A stretch of DNA of 64,000 nt from contig NZ_CP029197.1 of assembly GCF_008639165.1 (NCBI RefSeq), positions 2,728,001 to 2,792,000 on the forward strand, written 5' to 3'. Source of the stretch: Streptomyces venezuelae ATCC 10712 (GTDB lineage: Bacteria; Actinomycetota; Actinomycetes; Streptomycetales; Streptomycetaceae). A model generated the notes under the pieces. That model did not search any database and was not told the DNA's origin. It saw only the letters and a list, made by a program, of their open reading frames with translations. The translations under genes and the position numbers were made by a program. Positions 1 to 7,423 of this stretch are shown piece by piece (within the stretch, counting starts at the first letter, position 1; every line of letters starts with the position of its first letter).

Positions 1-103
1 CTACGGACCGGGATGCTCGTCAGTCCCGGGGCGGCCCGCCGTTCACGGGCCGGACGGCGGGGAGCGGACCCTCGGGGACGACGGGGAGGCTGGACGCCGG
101 GCG

Positions 104-118
104 TACGGGATATCCGTA
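104..118. promoter_or_regulatory. Inverted repeat upstream of urate oxidase
   Basis: TACGG and CCGTA arms flank a 5-base centre, ending 29 bases before the urate oxidase ATG. The position suits a repressor operator or part of the promoter. No regulator is adjacent on this side, because the window begins here. The assignment is inference. Confidence 0.4.
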
Positions 119-147
119 TCCACGTACCCGCAGGAGCTGAGCAGCAC

Positions 148-1065
148 ATGAGCAAGCACGTCCTGGCGCAGAACCAGTACGGCAAGGCCGAGAACCGCAT
201 CGTCACCGTGACCCGCAAGGGCGACGCCGGCGCATGGCACGAGATCCGCGACCTGAACGTGTCGGTGGCGCTGCGCGGCGAGTACCGCGACGTCCATCTG
301 ACCGGCGACAACGGCAACTGCCTGCCGACCGACACCACCAAGAACACCGTGTACGCCTTCGCCAAGGAGCACGGCGTCGCCTCCCCCGAGGCCTTCGGCA
401 TCCTTCTCGCCAAGCACTTCGTGACCTCGCAGGCGGTGATCCACGAGGCGCAGATCCGGGTGGAGGAGTACGCCTGGGAGCGGGTCTCCGTGCCCACCCG
501 CAAGGAGCAGCACTCCTTCGTCCGCACGGGCCAGGAGGTCCGCACGGCGCAGATCACCTACTCGGCGAACACCGGCCTCCAGGTCCTCTCCGGCCTCAAG
601 GACCTGACCGTGATGAACTCGACGAACTCCGAGTTCCACGGCTTCCTCAAGGACAGGTACACGACGCTGCGGGAGGCGTACGACCGGATCCTCGCCACCA
701 AGGTCACCGCCCGCTGGGCGAACTCGGCCCCGGCGGCGGCGGACGAGGAGCACGACTGGGACCGCTCGTACCAGAAGGTGCGGCGGCACATGCTGGAGGC
801 GTTCGCGGAGACGTACAGCTACTCGCTCCAGCAGACCCTGCACGCGATGGCCGACCGGGTCCTGGACAACGTCCCCACGGTCAACGAGGTCCGGCTCAAC
901 CTGCCGAACAAGCACCACTTCCTGGTGGACCTGGAGCCGTTCGGGCTGGAGAACGACAACGAGGTGTACTTCGCGGCGGACCGGATGTACGGCCTGATCG
1001 AGGGCACGATCCACCGCGACGGCGTCCAGCCGGTGATCGCGACCAGCGACTGGATCACCGCCTGA
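148..1065 (+). CDS. pucL: Urate oxidase (uricase)
   Basis: Cofactor-independent urate oxidase that converts urate to 5-hydroxyisourate in purine catabolism, in the cytosol. The 305-residue protein has the family's two tunnel-fold halves. Visible signatures are the N-terminal YGK with Lys13, the motif around Thr61 (PTDTTKNTVY, with Thr61 as the likely catalytic threonine) and the C-terminal NLPNKHHF block that supplies the family's Asn and His. The ATG was chosen because the protein then opens with the family N-terminus and CAGGAG lies about 11 bases upstream; the frame stays open further upstream but that part resembles nothing. Genes for the next steps (hydroxyisourate hydrolase, OHCU decarboxylase) would be expected just outside the window. 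Family assignment is near certain. Confidence 0.96.
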   Translation: MSKHVLAQNQYGKAENRIVTVTRKGDAGAWHEIRDLNVSVALRGEYRDVHLTGDNGNCLPTDTTKNTVYAFAKEHGVASPEAFGILLAKHFVTSQAVIHEAQIRVEEYAWERVSVPTRKEQHSFVRTGQEVRTAQITYSANTGLQVLSGLKDLTVMNSTNSEFHGFLKDRYTTLREAYDRILATKVTARWANSAPAAADEEHDWDRSYQKVRRHMLEAFAETYSYSLQQTLHAMADRVLDNVPTVNEVRLNLPNKHHFLVDLEPFGLENDNEVYFAADRMYGLIEGTIHRDGVQPVIATSDWITA

Positions 1066-1075
1066 GACCCCTCCG

Positions 1076-1429
1076 CTAGAACAGCCCGGCCGCCCGGACT
1101 CCCAGCCATACGGCTCCGAGACCGGCGGCCAGGCTCGCGGCGACGTTGAGCGCCGCCCGCCCCTTCGCCCCGTCCTCGACGAGCTTGAGTGTCTCGTACG
1201 AGAAGGTCGAGTACGTGGTGAGCGCCCCGCACAGGCCCGTGCCGAGCAGCAGGTGGACCTGGGCCGAGGTCACCCCGGTGAGCAGTCCGAGGACGAACGA
1301 GCCGGTGACGTTCACCGTGAAGGTGCCCCAGGGGAAGCCGGGGCCGAAGCGGGCCCGCGCGGCGAGGTCCGTGAGGTAGCGCAGGGGTGCGCCGACGGCG
1401 GCCCCGGCGACGACGAACAGCCAGTTCAC
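1076..1429 (-). CDS. crcB: CrcB/Fluc fluoride channel subunit, downstream copy
   Basis: Small four-helix membrane protein of the CrcB (Fluc) family, whose members form dual-topology dimeric fluoride export channels. Its 117 residues carry the family core: GTFTVN followed by GSF in helix 2, and GLCGALTTYSTFSYE in helix 3, which holds the Phe and Thr residues known to line the pore. The GTG start overlaps the last four bases of the upstream crcB copy and has GGGAGG about 7 bases before it, so the two are translationally coupled. Tandem pairs of this kind often form heterodimers with fixed opposite topologies. That is the likely arrangement here but is inferred. Confidence 0.9.
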   Translation of the reverse strand: MNWLFVVAGAAVGAPLRYLTDLAARARFGPGFPWGTFTVNVTGSFVLGLLTGVTSAQVHLLLGTGLCGALTTYSTFSYETLKLVEDGAKGRAALNVAASLAAGLGAVWLGVRAAGLF

Positions 1430-1866
1430 GGGCGCCTCCCCGGCCCGCGTACGGCCCGGGTGGCGGCTCTGGCGGCCGTGACCCCGGCCCGGACGGCGGC
1501 GAGCGCGGTGACCGCGGTCCCGCCCAGGTAGAGCAGGCCGCGCAGCGGGTCGCCGGCGCTCAGCAACCGCTCGGTCTCCAGGGCGTACGTCGAGAAGGTG
1601 GTGAACCCGCCGCAGAACCCGGTGCCGAGGAACGGGCGGAGGAGGGGGTGCGGGGGCGCGGCCGACCACTCGGCCGGCTTCTCCGTGAGCAGCACCATGA
1701 GCACCCCCAGCAGGGCGCAGCCCAGCACGTTCACCGTGAACGTCGTCCACGGGAAGGCACCTTCGGGGGTGGGCCACAGCAGCCCCGCGCCGTAGCGGGC
1801 GCTCGCGCCGAGGGCGCCGCCGGCGGCCACCGCCGCGACGACCGGCGGTTCGGCGCGCGCTCCCAT
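1426..1866 (-). CDS. crcB: CrcB/Fluc fluoride channel subunit, upstream copy
   Basis: First gene of the crcB pair, 146 residues, four predicted membrane helices. The conserved blocks are TTFTVNVLGC and GFCGGFTTFSTYALE, the CrcB asparagine and phenylalanine-threonine signatures. A basic C-terminal tail (RAATRAVRGPGRRP) is absent from the partner copy and may help fix the topology. It overlaps the second copy by four bases. I looked upstream on this strand for a fluoride riboswitch, which precedes crcB in many bacteria, and did not recognise one. The start gives the expected short N-terminus before the first helix. Confidence 0.9.
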   Translation of the reverse strand: MGARAEPPVVAAVAAGGALGASARYGAGLLWPTPEGAFPWTTFTVNVLGCALLGVLMVLLTEKPAEWSAAPPHPLLRPFLGTGFCGGFTTFSTYALETERLLSAGDPLRGLLYLGGTAVTALAAVRAGVTAARAATRAVRGPGRRP

Positions 1867-2229
1867 GCGCCACAGCGTACGGGGGGACGATCAAGGCGAG
1901 GCGCACAGGCACGGCCCCCGGCCTGGGGCATTAACCGGGGTCCGGCCCGTGCAGCCTCGCTCTGCGATGGTCCGGCCACTCCCTGCGACGGGTCAAAGCC
2001 CGGTCGGCGAGTCTGTCAGATCCCCCACGGGGTATTCGGCGAGGCCCTGACGGGGGCCCGTGAGGGGTGCGCGGAGACCGCTGTGAGCTGCGACGACACG
2101 GCGGGGGGTGGTCCGGCCACCATCCGGCGGCCGATTCGGGTGCCGGGTACACCTCGTCCTGGAGGGGCCTGCCGGGCGACGGTGGTGGGGCAGCGGGAGG
2201 GAGCTGCTCAACCTGAGGGCAGGAGTGTC
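1867..2229. other. Intergenic region between crcB pair and IS701-like gene
   Basis: No gene recognised in 363 bases. It must hold the crcB promoter (minus strand) and the promoter of the IS701-like gene. It contains two exact copies of TGGTCCGGCCAC, at 1968-1979 and 2109-2120. The right end has GGCAGGAG just before the GTG start at 2230. I see no clear canonical promoter. Confidence 0.5.
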
Positions 2230-3492
2230 GTGAGTACATCCGTCGCAACCAAGCGCAGGGCCGCCGCCGGGGCCGTTTCCCCGGCCGTTCCCCTGGGCGT
2301 CGTCAGGTCCGTCGGCGCGGCCGGCTCGCGCGAGGACGTCTACGCCGAGCTGTGTGCCGCGCTGTTCTCCGGCTTCCCGCGCCGCGACCAGCGCCTGAAG
2401 GCCGAGCAGTACCTGCACGGCCTGCTCACCGCGCAGGGCCGCAAGTCGATCCGGAACATCGCCGCGCAGATAGGCGGGCCCGCCGCCGAGCAGAGCCTGC
2501 ACCACTTCGTCTCCAGCTCCACCTGGGACTGGCAGCCGATGCGGGCGGCGCTCGCCCACTTCCTCGAGCGCAACAGCTGCCCGCAGGCCTGGGTGGTGCG
2601 CCCGATGCCGATCCCGAAGGCCGGCGAGCACTCGGTGGGCGTGGACCGGCGCTTCGACCCGGAGCGCGGTCAGGTCTTCCACGGCCAGCAGGCGTTCGGC
2701 GTCTGGTTCGCGAGCGACGAACTGAGCGTCCCCGTCAACTGGCGGCTGTTCCTGCCGGACCCCTGGGTGAACGACCGCACGCGGCGCGACCGCGCGGAGG
2801 TTCCCCAGGAGGCCGGCGAGGAGACGCTGGAGGAGTGCGCGGTCGCGGCGGCGCTCGACACCGCGCGCTGGTCCGACGTCACCCGCAAGCCGGTGCTGCT
2901 CGACATCCGGGGCGGCGCAGGGCGGGCGGCCCTGACCCGGCTCGCCGGGGCCGGGGTGCCGGTCGTGGCCCGGATCGGTCCGGGGTCCCGGCTCGCGATC
3001 GCCGACCGGTCGCTGCCCGGCTTCGGCGCCGGCCCGCTGTCCGCGGTGCAGATCCTGGAGTCGCTCAAGGGCCTGCGCAGGCCGGTCAGCTGGGTGGACA
3101 CGGTGGCCGGTGCGCGGACCTCGCGGACCTCGCTGGCCACGGCCGTCCGGGTCGCGCTGCCGACGCCGGGCGGGGAGCGGATGCGTCCGCTGGTGCTGCT
3201 CGGCGAGTGGGACGACCCCCGGCGCGCGCCCTCCCGGGTGTGGATCAGCGATCTGACCGGTTCGCCGGTCGGCACCCTGCTGCGGCTGACGAAGCTGGCC
3301 CGCCGGGTGGAGCGGGACTTCGTGGAGGTCGGCGAGGGCGCGGGCCTGCGGGACTTCGTGGGGCGCTCGTACCGCGGCTGGCACCGGCACATCACGCTGG
3401 CGTCGGCGGCCCACGCGGCGACGGTCCTGGCCGCCACCGACTGGGAAGGGGCGTACGGCTCCGGCTACGGCTCGGGGCGTACGGCGAGCTGA
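2230..3492 (+). CDS. IS701-family transposase homologue, apparently catalytically dead
   Basis: The 420-residue protein aligns along its whole length with IS701-family DDE transposases (DDE_5 domain). Recognisable blocks are SLHHFVSSSTWDW near 90-101, the SVGV block near 135-138, VNWRLFLPDPW at 169-179 and GRSYRGWHRHITL near 378-390. The catalytic motifs are altered. The family DDTGFPKKG block, as I remember it, reads RPMPIPKAG at 124-132, so the first Asp pair is gone, and the family Glu in HFEGRS reads Val377 in DFVGRS. Asp225 in LLDIRGG could be the remaining Asp. AGGAG five bases ahead supports the GTG start. No terminal inverted repeats or target duplications are visible. It is an intact, full-length gene, so a domesticated non-transposing role is likelier than a decaying IS. 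Function unknown. Confidence 0.8.
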   Translation: MSTSVATKRRAAAGAVSPAVPLGVVRSVGAAGSREDVYAELCAALFSGFPRRDQRLKAEQYLHGLLTAQGRKSIRNIAAQIGGPAAEQSLHHFVSSSTWDWQPMRAALAHFLERNSCPQAWVVRPMPIPKAGEHSVGVDRRFDPERGQVFHGQQAFGVWFASDELSVPVNWRLFLPDPWVNDRTRRDRAEVPQEAGEETLEECAVAAALDTARWSDVTRKPVLLDIRGGAGRAALTRLAGAGVPVVARIGPGSRLAIADRSLPGFGAGPLSAVQILESLKGLRRPVSWVDTVAGARTSRTSLATAVRVALPTPGGERMRPLVLLGEWDDPRRAPSRVWISDLTGSPVGTLLRLTKLARRVERDFVEVGEGAGLRDFVGRSYRGWHRHITLASAAHAATVLAATDWEGAYGSGYGSGRTAS

Positions 3493-3508
3493 TCCGGCTG
3501 CCGGGTCC

Positions 3509-5539
3509 TCAGGTGGTGCGCTCGGGCGGGCCCGGCGGCTGGCGGGCCGGGTCCGCGGCCGCGCGGCCCCGGGCGAGGACCTCGCGGGTGCGCTGGAGGC
3601 GCAGTGCCAGCTGGACCTCGAGGACCTGGCCGGGCTTCTGCCATTCGGGGCCGAGGAGTTCGCCGATCCGCTCCAGGCGGCGCGAGACCGTGTTGGGGTG
3701 GACGTGGAGCGCCTCGGCGGCGTTCGTCGGGCTGCCGCCGGAGGCGAAGTACGCCTCCAGGGTGTGGGTGAGGTCGGTGAACCGCTCGGCGTCGTAGTCC
3801 AGTACGGGCCCGATCGCCGCCTCGACGAAGCCGTCCACGTCGTTGTCGTCGGAGAGCAGCAGCCCGAGGAAGCCGAGGTCCTGCACGGAGGCCGCGGAGC
3901 CGGTGCCGCCGAGCGCGCTCATCGCGTCCAGGCAGCGGCCGGCCTCCTGGTGCATCCGGGCCACGCCGTCGGGGCTCCAGCCTGGTCCGGCGGCGGCGAC
4001 CGAGACGGGGTGTCCGAGCAGCGGGGAGAGCTCCGCGGCGACGGCCTTGGCGGCGGCGGAGGCGTCGATCCCCGGGAGCAGCAGCACGATGCAGCCGCCC
4101 TGCACGGTCTTCAGTCCACTGAGGCGGTACGCGTAGGAGGAGGCCCACACCACGGCCCGGCCCTGTTCGCCGCCCTCCGGCCGGGCGAGTACCAGGACGT
4201 GCGGTTTGCGGAGGTCGACGCCGAGCCGGCGGGCGCGCTGGGCGATCTGCTGGGGGGCGTGCGGCGGGTCGGCGATGAGGTCGTCGAGGAGTTCGTCGCG
4301 GACGGGTCCTTCGGCGACGGCGGTGGAGCGTCGCATGAGGAGGAGGAAGGCGACGGACTGGGCGGAGAGTTCGAGCAGCCGCTCGTCCTCGCCGGTGAGT
4401 CCGCCGGCGGCCCGGATGACGAGGCCGCCGAGGTCTTCGGAGCCGGCGATGACGGGGGCGACCCAGGTGTCGTCGTCGGCGAGGACCGGGCGGCGGCGGG
4501 CGTGCGCGTCGAGCGAGGCCTTGGCGACGGCCTCCTCGTCGAGGCCGGGTATGTCCCCGGCGGTGGCGAGGCAGCGGCCGCCCTGGTCGCGGATCATCAC
4601 GGTCGCGTCGAGGGCGTCGGCTGCGGCCTTGGCGACGTTGCACAGGTCGCCGCCCGCGAGGACGAGGTTCATGATGCGGCCGTGGGCCTCGCTGACGTGC
4701 CGCATCCGGGTGAGGCTGGTGCGGACCCGGGAGCTGTCCCGTTCGAGTTCGGAGACCTCGGCCCGGGTGCGGTCGAGGAGTCCGGCCTTCTCGACGGCGA
4801 GCGCGGCGAGGTCGGCGAGCGCGGCGAGCAGCCCGATCTCCTCGGGGGTGTGGTCGCGGACGTGCCGGTCGGCGCCGTGCAGGGCCCCGATGACGGTGTC
4901 GCCGCTGCGCAGCGGCGCGGCCATGATCGCGTGCAGGTCCTCGGCGCGCAGGGCCGCCTCGGCGGACTCGTCGAAGGCCGGCGCGTGGACGCCGGCGTCG
5001 AGGGAACCGGAGGGGGCGAAGCGCTCGTCGGCGAGGTAGTCGGCGGTCCAGACGGGCTCTCCGTGGAGCTGGACGGCGCCGCCGAGTCCGTATCCCTCGG
5101 CGATCCGGAGCCCGGGGGCGAGGCGGGGGCCTTCGACGCGTCCGCCGCGGGTGCCCTCGGTGGTGTGGACGTAGGAGGCGCCGTGCGGGCCGCGGAGGGT
5201 CACGTACGCCAGGTCGAGGCCGAGGAGCCGGCGGGCGCGGCGGGTGATCACCCGCAGCAGGCTGTCGAGGTCGTAGGAGAGGGTGAGGTCGCGGGCGGTG
5301 TCGGTGAGGGTGGCGAGCCCGGCCTCGCGGCGGGCGTCCCGCTCGCGTCCGGCCCGGACCTCGGCGGCCAGGGCGACGGCCCGTTCGAGGCGGTCGAGTT
5401 CGGCGGCGTCGGCGCCGGTGGCGCGGGCCTCGTCGACGAGCCCTTCGAAGCGGGCGGCGGGCGCCTGCCGGGCGAGGAGTTCGAGGACCGTGAGCAGCGC
5501 GTCGGCACCACCGGCTCCGTGCGCGCCGTGCAAGGTCAT
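3509..5539 (-). CDS. GAF-domain PucR/CdaR-type transcriptional regulator
   Basis: The 676-residue regulator has a GAF domain around residues 80-240, a second sensor-like segment around 265-400 and a C-terminal PucR-type HTH_30 domain around 590-650. The HTH region reads LEAYFASGGSPTNAAEALHVHPNTVSRRL, typical of the family. PucR/CdaR proteins generally activate genes for purine, sugar-acid or other catabolism in response to a small ligand. Proximity to urate oxidase makes a purine link possible but unproven. It is read convergently with the IS701-like gene and has its own promoter at 5602-5630, whose minus-10 box is overlapped by an inverted repeat. The ligand cannot be told from sequence. Confidence 0.85.
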   Translation of the reverse strand: MTLHGAHGAGGADALLTVLELLARQAPAARFEGLVDEARATGADAAELDRLERAVALAAEVRAGRERDARREAGLATLTDTARDLTLSYDLDSLLRVITRRARRLLGLDLAYVTLRGPHGASYVHTTEGTRGGRVEGPRLAPGLRIAEGYGLGGAVQLHGEPVWTADYLADERFAPSGSLDAGVHAPAFDESAEAALRAEDLHAIMAAPLRSGDTVIGALHGADRHVRDHTPEEIGLLAALADLAALAVEKAGLLDRTRAEVSELERDSSRVRTSLTRMRHVSEAHGRIMNLVLAGGDLCNVAKAAADALDATVMIRDQGGRCLATAGDIPGLDEEAVAKASLDAHARRRPVLADDDTWVAPVIAGSEDLGGLVIRAAGGLTGEDERLLELSAQSVAFLLLMRRSTAVAEGPVRDELLDDLIADPPHAPQQIAQRARRLGVDLRKPHVLVLARPEGGEQGRAVVWASSYAYRLSGLKTVQGGCIVLLLPGIDASAAAKAVAAELSPLLGHPVSVAAAGPGWSPDGVARMHQEAGRCLDAMSALGGTGSAASVQDLGFLGLLLSDDNDVDGFVEAAIGPVLDYDAERFTDLTHTLEAYFASGGSPTNAAEALHVHPNTVSRRLERIGELLGPEWQKPGQVLEVQLALRLQRTREVLARGRAAADPARQPPGPPERTT

Positions 5540-5597
5540 GGCCCCTACCCCCGTGGTCGAGCGAAATCGGGCACCTGGGAGGAAACCCGTACTGCTC

Positions 5598-5614
5598 GCC
5601 GAAAATAATTCGGC
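5598..5614. promoter_or_regulatory. Inverted repeat overlapping the minus-10 box
   Basis: GCCGAA, a five-base A/T centre, then TTCGGC. It covers the minus-10 hexamer of the promoter for the GAF/PucR gene, a position expected for a repressor or autoregulatory site. Confidence 0.5.
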
Positions 5615-5630
5615 TTCGGGAGTCGGTCAA
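5602..5630 (-). promoter_or_regulatory. Sigma70-type promoter of the GAF/PucR gene
   Basis: Reading the minus strand: TTGACC, 17-base spacer, TATTTT. This is a good match to a housekeeping promoter, in a locally A/T-rich patch 60-90 bases upstream of the ATG at 5539. Confidence 0.6.
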
Positions 5631-5695
5631 CGGTGAGTTGCCGCACTTCATTCCCGGTGGTGGCCGCCGGGGCGCGTCCCGCCGCGGGGGCGGGG

Positions 5696-5718
5696 GGCCG
5701 GCCGGGGCCGGGCCGGCC
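5696..5718 (-). terminator. Hairpin after the SARP gene
   Basis: Two GGCCGGCC arms separated by seven bases, starting three bases beyond the SARP stop codon on the minus strand. Likely a factor-independent terminator without a T-run, as is common in Streptomyces. Confidence 0.5.
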
Positions 5719-5720
5719 GG

Positions 5721-6602
5721 TCAGCCGACCGAGCCCGCCGGGACGAGCCGGGCGCGGGCCGGGTGGTACTGGGCGGGGACGCGGGGGCGGTACAGCGGGC
5801 GGACGGTGGTGTTCCGCACGGCGAGGACCGAGCGCTGGAGGCGGCGCAGGCGCGCCGAAGGCTCCATGCCGCTCTCCCCCTTGAGGGCGACGCGCAGCCG
5901 CTCGTAGGCGGTGAGGGCCTCGTCGTGCTGTCCGCAGCGCAGCAGCGCCACCATGTAGTGGGCGTGGAGGGGCTCGTTGGTGCGGTAGCGGGCGACGAGG
6001 CCGGAGAGCTCGGAGACGAGTTCGGCGTGTCTGCCGAGTCCGAGCTGCGCTTCCATCCACTGGTCGAGGACGCTGAGCCGGGAGGTTTCGAGGCGCTCGA
6101 TCTCCCTGCGGAGCCGGGGTCCGGCGGCGACGCCCGCGTAGGGTTCGCCGCGCCACAGGGCGAGGGCCTCGCCGAGGCGGAGCGCGGCGCGGGCGAGGTC
6201 TCCGGCCTCCATGGCGCGGTAGCCGGCGCCGGCCGCGCGCTCGAACTGCCAGACGTCGTGGGCGCCGCCGCCGGTGTCGAGCCGGTAGCCGCCGGGCTGG
6301 GAGACGAGGATCGCGTCGGCGGTGCGCCGTTCGGCCCAGCCGGTCGCGGGCTCCGCGGGGTCGGCGCCGCGCAGGGCGGCGGCGATGAGGGACCGCAACT
6401 CGGCTATGTGGGCCTGGAGTTCGGCGCGGGCGCCGCGCGGGGCGCCGGACGGCCACAGTTCCTCGGTGAGGACCGTGACGGGGACGACCTGGTCGGCGCT
6501 GGCCGTGAGCAGGGCGAGGAGCTGTCGGGGTGCGGCCGCGGTCGGGGTGATCGACACCCCGTTCTCACGTACCGACAGTCCCCCCAGAATCCGGACGTCC
6601 AT
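5721..6602 (-). CDS. SARP-family (AfsR/DnrI-type) transcriptional regulator
   Basis: The 293-residue protein has the two-domain layout of small SARP activators. An OmpR-like winged helix sits near residues 15-95 (MDVRILGGLSV start, APRQLLALLTASADQVV, ELWP), followed by a bacterial transcriptional activation domain (BTAD) near 105-250 (WQFERAAGAG, GEALALWRGEPYAG, LHAHYMVALLRCGQHDEAL). SARPs bind direct heptamer repeats and recruit RNA polymerase, usually at antibiotic cluster promoters. No biosynthetic cluster is visible here, so this is an orphan member acting elsewhere or on an unrecognised neighbour. A canonical promoter lies at 6654-6682, with two palindromes just upstream. Confidence 0.9.
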   Translation of the reverse strand: MDVRILGGLSVRENGVSITPTAAAPRQLLALLTASADQVVPVTVLTEELWPSGAPRGARAELQAHIAELRSLIAAALRGADPAEPATGWAERRTADAILVSQPGGYRLDTGGGAHDVWQFERAAGAGYRAMEAGDLARAALRLGEALALWRGEPYAGVAAGPRLRREIERLETSRLSVLDQWMEAQLGLGRHAELVSELSGLVARYRTNEPLHAHYMVALLRCGQHDEALTAYERLRVALKGESGMEPSARLRRLQRSVLAVRNTTVRPLYRPRVPAQYHPARARLVPAGSVG

Positions 6603-6653
6603 CTTGCCCCCTCAGTGCCTGTGCGACGTCAGCGCGCGGGATGACTCTCGATG

Positions 6654-6682
6654 ATTAGAAAAGACCCCCGTAGGCATGTCAA
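6654..6682 (-). promoter_or_regulatory. Sigma70-type promoter of the SARP gene
   Basis: On the minus strand: TTGACA, exactly 17 bases, TCTAAT. This gives a leader of about 45 bases before the SARP ATG at 6602. It is one of the best housekeeping-type promoters in the window. Confidence 0.65.
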
Positions 6683-6693
6683 TAAGAAACCGG

Positions 6694-6714
6694 AGGGTAC
6701 GGAATCCGAACCCT
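6694..6714. promoter_or_regulatory. 21-bp near-perfect palindrome upstream of SARP promoter
   Basis: Arms AGGGTACGGA and TCCGAACCCT around one central base, with one mismatch. It lies 11 bases upstream of the SARP minus-35 box, a typical activator position. Candidate operator; the binding protein is unknown. Confidence 0.5.
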
Positions 6715-6721
6715 GGATATC

Positions 6722-6736
6722 GGGGTGATTCACCCC
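6722..6736. promoter_or_regulatory. 15-bp perfect palindrome upstream of SARP promoter
   Basis: GGGGTGA, a central T, then TCACCCC, with perfect arms. It lies seven bases beyond the 21-bp palindrome. It may serve the same promoter or a plus-strand transcript. Confidence 0.45.
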
Positions 6737-6922
6737 CTTTGTGGGGTTATAAGGGCGTAAGATTTTCGTCACTGGCGCAGACCAATGGGCACCGGAAGAC
6801 GGTTTCCGGACTCGGAGGTACGCTTTCGAGGGGTCGGCCGAGATGGTTGAAGGCTCTACACCCGCGAGTTCACGCCAGAAACCGGCCGCCGGGTACGGTT
6901 CACGGCGGCCGGGCGGCAGGCC

Positions 6923-7390
6923 CTACAGGACCGCGGCGGCGGTCAGCAGGCCGAACGCGACGACGATCTGCGGGGTACGGACCCGGTGGAAGCCGTTCCA
7001 CCGGCGCTCGAAGGCGGCGCGGACGGCCGACGGCTCGTCAGCCGTGGACTCCGAGGCGGCCAGCGCGTTGTTCAGCGGGATGTTGCCGCCGACGGTGACC
7101 ACGTGGTTGAGGACCGCGCACACCAGGCCCGCGAGGACCAGCCACTTCTGCGTCGGGGTCCGCCCGTCGCCCGGGACGAGGAACGCGGCCAGGGGGAAGG
7201 CGACCACCCCGAGGAAGACCAGCAGGAACACGGCCCTGGGCACGGCCTCGTTGATCCGGCGCATCGCCACGACGAACTCGGCGTCCGTCAGACGGGCCAG
7301 CGCGGGCATGATCCCGGTCTGGAAGATCAGCATGAAACCGGCGTACAGGCCGGTGCATCCGACGGCGAGGGCGAGCAGCAGGGAGGCCAT
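6923..7390 (-). CDS. DUF1772 (anthrone-oxygenase-like) membrane protein
   Basis: 155-residue integral membrane protein with about four hydrophobic segments (near 1-22, 50-72, 82-105 and 138-155). It resembles DUF1772 proteins, which include anthrone oxygenases of aromatic polyketide pathways and many chromosomal proteins of unknown role. Family-like features are the RINEAVPRAVF segment and VTVGGNIPLNNAL, whose Asn and Pro are typical. Nothing in the neighbourhood suggests a polyketide pathway, so the oxygenase function should not be transferred. It appears to be a stand-alone gene. Confidence 0.75.
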   Translation of the reverse strand: MASLLLALAVGCTGLYAGFMLIFQTGIMPALARLTDAEFVVAMRRINEAVPRAVFLLVFLGVVAFPLAAFLVPGDGRTPTQKWLVLAGLVCAVLNHVVTVGGNIPLNNALAASESTADEPSAVRAAFERRWNGFHRVRTPQIVVAFGLLTAAAVL

Positions 7391-7423
7391 GCGGCCATTC
7401 TGACCCGCTGCCCGCCCCCCGCG

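Larger units (their letters stand above)
6603..6922. other. Low-GC intergenic region upstream of SARP gene
   Basis: No gene is recognised in these 320 bases. The stretch 6650-6790 is strikingly A/T-richer than the surroundings. It holds the SARP promoter (6654-6682, minus strand) and two palindromes (6694-6714 and 6722-6736). The remaining part towards 6922 shows nothing I can identify. Confidence 0.6.

Noticed and set aside
1867..1960. Fluoride riboswitch expected upstream of crcB
   Set aside because: The conserved core was not recognisable on the crcB strand; only a covariance search could overturn this.
2230..3492. Active insertion sequence
   Set aside because: No terminal inverted repeats or target duplication flank the gene, and key catalytic positions appear substituted.
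6836..6885. tRNA-like stretch with a class II D-arm-like segment near GCCGAGATGGTTGAAGGC
   Set aside because: No matching acceptor stem, anticodon loop or GTTCGA-type T-arm could be paired around it. At most a chance resemblance.
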